Of a stretch of DNA of 42,735 nt, positions 8,130 to 12,659 are shown piece after piece (position 1 is the first letter of the stretch; every line of letters begins with the position of its first letter). Source of the stretch: a virus. Below the pieces are notes generated by a model. The model was given only the letters and a program-made list of their open reading frames with translations. It was not told where the DNA came from and did no database searches. The stretch is taken from IMG/VR virus record IMGVR_UViG_3300033141_003703, positions 1 through 42,735 of that record; one strand, 5' to 3'. The position numbers and the translations under genes were made by a program.

Positions 8130-8308
8130 TGGAACGGATTATACCCTGTCCAAACTGTGAGAAAAGCGCCATGGTGCATGGTGGGGAGGCTAAACTTCCT
8201 ACCAGCCTAACTTGCCCTGTTTGTGGTATGAAGATAGACCTACAGAGGCATGGAACCCTTTGGTGGGTTACGCCAAGATACTCATTGGATTTTATGATAG
8301 AGGAATAA
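8129..8308 (+). CDS. Small zinc-ribbon protein, 59 residues
   Basis: The translation begins MERIIPCPNCEKSAMV and continues with LTCPVCGMKIDLQ. Two CPxC knuckles 21 residues apart are the signature of a zinc ribbon. The ATG at 8129 overlaps the upstream TAA (TAATG), and a stop lies at 8306-8308. Small single-ribbon proteins like this are common in phages and often act as transcription or inhibitor proteins, but no specific role can be read here. Confidence 0.7.
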   Translation: MERIIPCPNCEKSAMVHGGEAKLPTSLTCPVCGMKIDLQRHGTLWWVTPRYSLDFMIEE

Positions 8309-8313
8309 GCAGA

Positions 8314-8432
8314 TTTTAGCGGGGCGGCTATGCCGGGGGAAAGAGACCAGGAGCGGAAGGGTAAAAAAAACAGAGAACTTCAGCAACCCTTTAGGGTTGG
8401 AAGCCGGGTGGGAATCCGGTCCCCGCTGAATT
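8314..8432 (+). ncRNA. Structured leader RNA, candidate riboswitch-like element
   Basis: The 140-base gap before the gene at 8449 is GC-rich and can fold into a multi-branch junction. A closing stem AGCGGGG (8318-8324) pairs with CCCCGCT (8421-8427). Inside are CGGC/GCCG (8325-8335), CAACCC/GGGTTG (8384-8399) and GCCGG/CCGGT (8403-8420), with an A-rich linker near 8363-8370. The last arm, GCCGGGTGGGAATCCGG, resembles part of the cobalamin-riboswitch core, but the B12 box is not found in its proper place. The closing stem ends about ten bases before the GGAAGGAG ribosome binding site, as expected for a translational switch. Class unknown. Confidence 0.5.
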
Positions 8433-8448
8433 TTGGAAGGAGAAAGGA

Positions 8449-8667
8449 ATGAAATCCAATTACTTCGAGGCAGTCATATTTGATCGTGATGTTTATTGCA
8501 TTGACTGTCTTCCACCTGGAGTAACGGTAAACGATAATGACGTCATACCTATCTTTGCAAGCGACAAGTGGCGTTGTTACCCCACCTGTTGTGTCTGTGG
8601 TCGAATTCATGACTATGTTAACATTACTCCATTCAAAACAATCAAACACAAAAAACGTCACTTATGA
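8449..8667 (+). CDS. Small Cys-rich protein downstream of structured leader
   Basis: The 72-residue product has YCIDCLPPG near residues 16-24 and YPTCCVCGRIHDY near 44-56, a paired CxxC arrangement seen in many small phage zinc proteins. GGAAGGAGAAAGG lies directly upstream of ATG 8449, giving a strong binding site that the structured leader at 8314-8432 could mask. Its end overlaps the C5 methyltransferase start by four bases, so the leader may control both genes. Function unknown. Confidence 0.7.
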   Translation: MKSNYFEAVIFDRDVYCIDCLPPGVTVNDNDVIPIFASDKWRCYPTCCVCGRIHDYVNITPFKTIKHKKRHL

Positions 8668-9623
8668 AGGTTGGCTCTTTATTTTCCGGCATAGGCGGCC
8701 TGGATTTGGGCCTGGAGAGGGCCGGGTTTGAAATTGCCTGGCAAATCGAAATTAACGATTTCTGTCAAAAGATTTTAAAAAAACATTGGCCCGATGTTCA
8801 AAAATACCAGGATATATTCTCAGTTGACTTTACTAAACTCCCAAGAGTTGACCTTCTCTGCGGAGGATTCCCATGCCAACCCGTATCATGCGCCGGGAAA
8901 AGAAAGGGGTCACAAGATGAGCGTTGGCTCTGGCCGGAATTCAACCGGGCCATTTGCGAGATTAAACCCCGGTGGATTCTGGTTGAGAATGTACCGGGGC
9001 TTTTGTCAGCTGAGAATGGACGGCTCTTTGGAGGAATACTCGGGGACTTGGCCGCGGGCGGGTATGATGCGGAATGGGATTGCATACCCGCGGCCATCTT
9101 TGGTGCCCCGCACCTGCGTTACAGGGTGTTCCTGGTGGCCTACTCCAACCGCAGCAGACGGCAGGATTTGACCAAGACATCAAGGAAGAACTGGGATGCT
9201 GACTTTGAGAGAAGCAGTAAAAAAGGCGAATCAGACATGGCCCACTCCCTCGAGCAGGGATTGGAAGTCTTCCCATGCCAGTCAGATAACTTTATCTCGG
9301 AACTCAAGGCCACTAAACGAGGCAGTGAGTGGTGGCAATGGTGGTCCACTGAACCCAACGTGGGTAGAGTGGCTCATGGGGTTCCCTCTCGGGTGGACCG
9401 AATTAAAGGACTAGGCAACGCGGTTGTTCCTCAGGTTGCAGAGTGGATAGGAAATTTGATTTTGGAAGCGGAGAAAAAAAACGTTCTAAAAGGAGAAACT
9501 AAAAATGGAGTTAAGAATAACAAAGGAAGATTATCTCGCAATTGCCACTCCTCAGCAGTGGGACGTATGGCTAACAACACAGGCCTCAGTTCGATCTCGC
9601 AAGAATCGTCTGGCCTTGAATAG
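8664..9623 (+). CDS. dcm: C5-cytosine DNA methyltransferase
   Basis: The 319-residue enzyme transfers methyl groups to carbon 5 of cytosine. Motif I FSGIGGLDLG (residues 7-16), motif IV GGFPCQPVS with catalytic C71, motif VI ENV (108-110), a motif VIII-like RYRVF, and the final KGLGNAVVPQVAEWIG motif are all present. The segment between motif VIII and the end, normally the target-recognition domain, is short. The frame does not stop after motif X but runs 119 bases into the next gene, adding an unusual Ser/Asn-rich tail. A second frame through this gene also encodes recognisable methyltransferase-associated segments. No restriction partner is seen. Confidence 0.92.
   Translation: MKVGSLFSGIGGLDLGLERAGFEIAWQIEINDFCQKILKKHWPDVQKYQDIFSVDFTKLPRVDLLCGGFPCQPVSCAGKRKGSQDERWLWPEFNRAICEIKPRWILVENVPGLLSAENGRLFGGILGDLAAGGYDAEWDCIPAAIFGAPHLRYRVFLVAYSNRSRRQDLTKTSRKNWDADFERSSKKGESDMAHSLEQGLEVFPCQSDNFISELKATKRGSEWWQWWSTEPNVGRVAHGVPSRVDRIKGLGNAVVPQVAEWIGNLILEAEKKNVLKGETKNGVKNNKGRLSRNCHSSAVGRMANNTGLSSISQESSGLE
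8794..9171 (+). other. Alternate-frame ORF within the C5 methyltransferase gene, first part
   Basis: This frame, offset from the methyltransferase, encodes MDGSLEEYSGTWPRAGMM, then NGIAYPRPSLVPRTCVTG and SWWPTPTAADG. The pattern of SLxxYSGTWPRxGMMRxGxxY followed by WPTP is one I associate with a family of phage proteins annotated as methyltransferase-related. Finding it inside a clearly conserved C5 methyltransferase frame suggests overprinting. A TGA at 9169-9171 ends this part; the same frame resumes at 9196. I see no ribosome binding site in front of ATG 8794, so translation is uncertain. Confidence 0.35.
9196..9414 (+). other. Alternate-frame ORF within the C5 methyltransferase gene, second part
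   Basis: This ORF is in the same frame as 8794-9171 and encodes TWPTPSSRDWKSS, RNSRPLNEAVSGGNGG and LNPTWVEWLMGFPLGWTELK. The last segment is a well-known C-terminal motif of phage methyltransferase-associated proteins. The same bases, read one frame over, encode TEPNVGRVAHGVPSRVDRIK of the C5 methyltransferase, also a conserved motif. The two ORFs are separated by only one stop codon and eight further codons. Whether either is translated is not known. Confidence 0.35.
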
Positions 9624-9825
9624 AAAAAGGTATAACTATATTGGAAATAAACATTGTCTAATTTGCAAAGCTGCTGAAATGGCCCATAAGAGATTGGGTT
9701 ACTCTGGAACTCCTTGTATGATCTGCTTAGCAGGTCGAAACCTTTATCGTTGTGGTCAAATATCGCTAGAGGAGTTAATCGACCGTGCGATTGAGCGCTT
9801 AGAGAATGTGGGGTTGTGGAATTAA
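9505..9825 (+). CDS. Hypothetical Cys-rich protein, 106 residues
   Basis: The product has two CxxC pairs, KHCLICKAAE (near residue 51) and TPCMICLAG (near 71), suggesting a structural zinc site. They are flanked by a basic N-terminal half (SRKNRLALNRKRY) and a helical, acidic C-terminus. AAAGGAG at 9489-9495 gives ATG 9505 a strong start, even though the start lies inside the end of the methyltransferase frame. No family is recognised; a small DNA-binding or regulatory role is conceivable. Confidence 0.7.
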   Translation: MELRITKEDYLAIATPQQWDVWLTTQASVRSRKNRLALNRKRYNYIGNKHCLICKAAEMAHKRLGYSGTPCMICLAGRNLYRCGQISLEELIDRAIERLENVGLWN

Positions 9826-9838
9826 GGAAGGAGAATAA

Positions 9839-10099
9839 GTGAAAGCTCTTAATATACCCGATTTAATGTGTTTTAAAGATATTGCTCCCGTTTTGTTAGA
9901 GGGGTTTTGCACGGTTGAATCTCCTATAATCTATGGGCAAAAAGATTCCCCTGATACCATGGCGGTTGTTCTGGACGGCCCAGCGGCACAAGACCCGGAG
10001 CGCCTTAATGGGCTTTTGGAATTTCTTGAGTTCTATGGTAGACAACAATTAAATCACAAGTTCAGAATTTATAATGTTTCACAAAATTTGAAAGGTTAA
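9839..10099 (+). CDS. Hypothetical protein, 86 residues
   Basis: Unrecognised, mildly acidic product without Cys pairs or membrane segments. GTG 9839 follows GGAAGGAG at 9825-9832 at good spacing. The gene is AT-rich like its upstream neighbours and ends just before the sharply GC-richer gene at 10104, so it marks the last native-looking gene of the early block. Confidence 0.6.
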   Translation: MKALNIPDLMCFKDIAPVLLEGFCTVESPIIYGQKDSPDTMAVVLDGPAAQDPERLNGLLEFLEFYGRQQLNHKFRIYNVSQNLKG

Positions 10100-10103
10100 A
10101 AAA

Positions 10104-10721
10104 ATGGATAAACAGCAGAATTTTGACCTCGTGACTCATTACTCTGAGCATTTGGCGCCATTATTAGGTCAGGCGCCTTACATTCTTAAAATCACCACCC
10201 GGCAGGATTCTCCGCCCCTGGAATTGGTAGTCCATGAACAGCGGGAGTCCCGCGGCGAGAGCAATAATTGGGGCAGGGCGCAATTATCCCAGCCTCGGAA
10301 AAAAACTTTGGTGGAAATAGGGCGTATCTGGGGAGGGGCATTACGCCGCACCTTGCCGGTCCTGCGGCAGATTGTCGCCAAGGTAAGAGACCAAGCCGGT
10401 ATTCCCCTGGAACTGCAACGCTACCTTACTCTGTTTGGGTTGCGCCTGAGGTTTGGTCTGCCCCTGGATGAAGAGGCTGGCGCCAAGCTCGGCCTGATTT
10501 TCCGCCTGCAACTCCGGGTCAAGAATTTGGACCGGGTGGAATTGCTCGCCCGGCGAGTCGCCAAGTTCACGCGGGAGGAAGCAGCTTACATGCTATTCAG
10601 GACTACCAGCTTCGGCCCCGATGCCAATCGTTGGGCCATCTACGGATTGAGAATTATGCTAGCCGGTCAGCCCGGAGATGCCGCGGTTGGTCACATGTTA
10701 GAGCGATTGCGGATTAATTAA
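10104..10721 (+). CDS. GC-rich unknown gene at the early/late boundary (possible moron)
   Basis: The 205-residue protein is rich in Arg and Leu and looks folded and cytosolic, with segments such as HEQRESRGESNNWGRAQ and FGPDANRWAIYGLRIML. I believe similar conserved proteins exist in bacterial chromosomes, but I cannot name a function. Composition stands out: bases 10201-10260 and 10321-10380 are about 63% and 67% G+C by my count, against about 30% for 9601-9660. A lone GC-rich gene at the convergent end of the early block fits a recently acquired cargo gene. A weak AAAGG site precedes ATG 10104. Only seven bases separate it from the late block, and I see no terminator. Confidence 0.75.
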   Translation: MDKQQNFDLVTHYSEHLAPLLGQAPYILKITTRQDSPPLELVVHEQRESRGESNNWGRAQLSQPRKKTLVEIGRIWGGALRRTLPVLRQIVAKVRDQAGIPLELQRYLTLFGLRLRFGLPLDEEAGAKLGLIFRLQLRVKNLDRVELLARRVAKFTREEAAYMLFRTTSFGPDANRWAIYGLRIMLAGQPGDAAVGHMLERLRIN

Positions 10722-10728
10722 TCGGTAA

Positions 10729-10989
10729 TTATTCCTGTAACTTATCAATAATGGTTTCATCTACGTCAAACTTGGTTTGTGACTCCCAGAAATACCGAAG
10801 CACCTTCTCCATAAACGACCGGGGAGTTTGTATAACCTCTTTCCTAGTTATCTTTGGAGGTATCGGCCGAGGGTAGGGTTCTAACCTTACCCTTGGCGTA
10901 TTGGCGCACCCGATCAAACTCAGCCAGGATATTATCAACATCCCCGTTATCCATAACTTCCCTGATACGATCAAACTGCTTTTTCTCAT
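10729..10989 (-). CDS. Outer-membrane spanin (o-spanin, Rz1-like lipoprotein)
   Basis: The 86-residue product has a positively charged start, a hydrophobic segment (LWITGMLIISWLSLI) and a lipobox LIGC, giving lipid attachment at the Cys. A proline-rich stretch (PYPRPIPPK) follows, as in Rz1-type o-spanins. The start at 10989 has a GAAAGGAAAGAG site. It begins inside the i-spanin gene in another frame and extends past its end, the classic overlapping Rz/Rz1 layout. Spanins fuse inner and outer membranes at lysis, so the host should have an outer membrane. Confidence 0.75.
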   Translation of the reverse strand: MRKSSLIVSGKLWITGMLIISWLSLIGCANTPRVRLEPYPRPIPPKITRKEVIQTPRSFMEKVLRYFWESQTKFDVDETIIDKLQE

Positions 10990-11182
10990 GCTCTTTCCTT
11001 TCGGTTCTAACCTTCTCAACCTCCAGGGCTACCTTGTATCGGCGTGCCTCTCTCTCCGCCTCCCGGCGTTTTCGGCCTACCCACCACAACCTCAGCATTA
11101 CCCCCAACCCCGCCATAATAGCCAGGATTTTACCAAGACCCACACTAAGAATGTTTGACAGAACACCCCAAACGCTCCACAT
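10844..11182 (-). CDS. Inner-membrane spanin (i-spanin, Rz-like)
   Basis: The 112-residue product has one N-terminal membrane segment (about residues 11-34, ILSVGLGKILAIMAGLGVML). A basic patch (GRKRREAEREARRY) and a long charged, coiled-coil-like region running to the C-terminus follow. This is the topology of Rz-type i-spanins: a transmembrane anchor with a periplasmic coiled coil that meets the o-spanin. The partner lipoprotein is nested at its 3' end, and the holin lies directly upstream. Sequence similarity to named spanins was not recognised; the call rests on topology and overlap. Confidence 0.72.
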   Translation of the reverse strand: MWSVWGVLSNILSVGLGKILAIMAGLGVMLRLWWVGRKRREAEREARRYKVALEVEKVRTERKEHEKKQFDRIREVMDNGDVDNILAEFDRVRQYAKGKVRTLPSADTSKDN

Positions 11183-11184
11183 GA

Positions 11185-11436
11185 TTACCTCCTGCTGAAT
11201 AGTGAGGCTACGAAACTGCCTCCGCTCAATCCCATCAGCCCCGATGCAAGCGTGGTCAGGTTGGAACCGATATCTTGCTGTAACACGAAGGCATAGTAGA
11301 TAAAAGCCGACAATCCCGCCACAAACCCTATACAGGCAAATACCGCAGCAGTATTTACCCTGGTATTGTCTATGGCTACAAAATCCTTGGCAAATTCCCC
11401 AATGGCTTTTTTAGCCCTTCCAAATTTCCCCACCAT
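11185..11436 (-). CDS. Holin-like membrane protein with two membrane segments
   Basis: About 83 residues with a basic N-terminus (GKFGRAKKAIGEFAKDF) and two hydrophobic segments, VNTAAVFACIGFVAGLSAFIYYAFV and TTLASGLMGLSGGSFVASLF, a class II holin topology. The start is taken at 11436 because GGAG lies nine bases upstream; an ATG at 11451 would add five residues. It overlaps the phosphoesterase gene and is two bases from the i-spanin gene, making a compact lysis cassette. The peptidoglycan hydrolase it would release is probably the SleB-type protein at 796. Confidence 0.7.
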   Translation of the reverse strand: MVGKFGRAKKAIGEFAKDFVAIDNTRVNTAAVFACIGFVAGLSAFIYYAFVLQQDIGSNLTTLASGLMGLSGGSFVASLFSRR

Positions 11437-12241
11437 AACTAAACGCTCCATTGATTATAATTGGCACATAGGGGGTAAAGGAACCATCCCCTCGCACCTC
11501 AAAAATCCCAAAGGCATTTACCCAATTATTAGGCTGATTTCTGCGATAATGAGGGTTGCGGTTACACAAGCAACCTATTGACATGGCAATATGGGGTTCC
11601 TGGTCTGGTCGCATCCGAGGGACCGCCATTTGCACATCATGAGTATGCCCATAAAAAACATTATCGGCTATCGCTTGAATGGTAGCCTGGGCATGGTATT
11701 TATTGGTAAACCACCCATGGATAAAGTTGATCTTGCCGATAGTAAGGATGGCATTTTCCTCAACTATCTCTATATCCATTTCATTCAGGCCCAAGTCTAT
11801 TCCTAGATCCAACTTGCCCTCCAGGGCAGGGTGTTCATCTACATAGCGATCCAACCATGCCTCATGGTTACCCTTCATAAAAATCATTCGCTTGCAACAT
11901 GGCCGGAGTTTTTCTATTCTCTCCCGCATATGCTGGCAGTCCCTGACATATCGCTTACCTTCCATTAACCTTGGTTTGCCCTTATTCCAATGACAGAAGC
12001 ACCCCATTTCCATGGCATCACCAAGGTAAATGATGATCTCGGGGTGCACCTCCAAAATAAAGTTTTCTACAGCCAGGTAAGATTCATGCCAAGGTTTATC
12101 GTGTTCAGAATGAATATCGGGGAGAGCCACTATCCGATATCCCCTACTGGCTTCTCCCCTACATTTATGAGAACAATAGCTGTCCCCACGACCCTGATAG
12201 ATTTTACCGCAAAAATCACATCGCCTGGTCTTGATCCGCAC
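11411..12241 (-). CDS. Calcineurin-like metallophosphoesterase with N-terminal zinc finger
   Basis: The 276-residue product has all metallophosphoesterase metal motifs in order: PDIHSEHD (near residue 41), YLGDAME (near 92), GNHEAW (near 144), IHGW (near 194) and YGHTHD (near 216). It could hydrolyse phosphodiesters such as nucleic acids or cyclic nucleotides. It opens with CDFCGKIY and SYCSHKC, a four-Cys zinc finger suggesting nucleic-acid targeting. It starts with GTG after GGGGGAG. Its location between small membrane proteins and the holin in the late block is unusual; substrate unknown. Confidence 0.85.
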   Translation of the reverse strand: MRIKTRRCDFCGKIYQGRGDSYCSHKCRGEASRGYRIVALPDIHSEHDKPWHESYLAVENFILEVHPEIIIYLGDAMEMGCFCHWNKGKPRLMEGKRYVRDCQHMRERIEKLRPCCKRMIFMKGNHEAWLDRYVDEHPALEGKLDLGIDLGLNEMDIEIVEENAILTIGKINFIHGWFTNKYHAQATIQAIADNVFYGHTHDVQMAVPRMRPDQEPHIAMSIGCLCNRNPHYRRNQPNNWVNAFGIFEVRGDGSFTPYVPIIINGAFSYGGEIWKG

Positions 12242-12261
12242 AACTCCCCCGAATTACAGGT

Positions 12262-12489
12262 TCACGCATTAATAGAGCGTTCCACAGCCTTTTCAAACAG
12301 GTATTTAAGAATCACCCTATCCCCGTACTTCCAGGCTGAAGTCTGCTGAATCTTATCCATTTCTCTCCGTAGCCTTTTTTCTATGGCACATTTCCCATTA
12401 ATCCCGCAGCCGGAGCAAACCCTCGATGTGGGAAATTCTCCCCTCGTGGTTTTTATTGACTCTACATTGCTGGTCGTGGCGGTTTTCAC
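12262..12489 (-). CDS. Small Cys-containing protein, about 75 residues
   Basis: Proposed start is GTG 12489, six bases after AAGG, inside the gene at 12398-12604 in another frame. The product has RVCSGCGINGKCAIEKRL, a three-Cys cluster, followed by a charged helical C-terminus. The same frame is open upstream to an ATG at 12600, which would give 112 residues. That longer N-terminal part only overlaps the neighbour and reads poorly. Function unknown; possibly a lysis accessory by location. Confidence 0.45.
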   Translation of the reverse strand: MKTATTSNVESIKTTRGEFPTSRVCSGCGINGKCAIEKRLRREMDKIQQTSAWKYGDRVILKYLFEKAVERSINA

Positions 12490-12604
12490 AGTTTTCCTTA
12501 AATTCCTTAAACTCCAAACGCAAGCACCTGATAAAATTAAGCAAAATCCCCAACAGAGATGAGATAAGAACTCCAAGGATGGTATTAAACAAATCTGCAT
12601 TCAC
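12398..12604 (-). CDS. Small membrane protein with coiled-coil tail (XhlA-like topology)
   Basis: The 68-residue product has an N-terminal hydrophobic helix (ILGVLISSLLGILLNFI) followed by a charged region (RLEFKEFKENCENRH) likely to be helical. This resembles small membrane-tethered lysis accessory proteins of the XhlA type, but the similarity is only topological. GTG 12604 follows GGGGGAGAAG closely. It is the first gene after the candidate -10 and operator palindrome at 12620-12643, so the lysis cassette may have its own promoter. Confidence 0.55.
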   Translation of the reverse strand: MNADLFNTILGVLISSLLGILLNFIRCLRLEFKEFKENCENRHDQQCRVNKNHEGRISHIEGLLRLRD

Positions 12605-12619
12605 CTTCTCCCCCCCTTA

Positions 12620-12643
12620 ATTATATTTTACTACATAGTAAAA
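12620..12643 (-). promoter_or_regulatory. Candidate lysis-cassette promoter with perfect operator palindrome
   Basis: On the minus strand a perfect TATAAT (12620-12625) lies directly downstream of the 18-base perfect palindrome TTTTACTACATAGTAAAA (12626-12643). A matching -35 box is poor (AAAACT at 12643-12648). The palindrome would overlap the spacer region, as at 7561 and 38761, so this promoter may need an activator or be repressed by the same factor. Confidence 0.6.
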
Positions 12644-12659
12644 GTTTTTTGTAATAAAA

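Noticed and set aside
8314-8432. A complete cobalamin riboswitch
   Set aside because: One arm looks similar, but the conserved B12 box and the usual arm order are not found, so I report only an unassigned structured leader.
10722-10735. Bidirectional terminator between the convergent early and late blocks
   Set aside because: Only a short ATTAATTAAT palindrome is present, with no GC-rich stem or T-run.
12262-12600. 112-residue protein from ATG 12600
   Set aside because: Its first third only mirrors the membrane protein in another frame; the GTG at 12489 with a proper ribosome site explains the Cys-containing part better.
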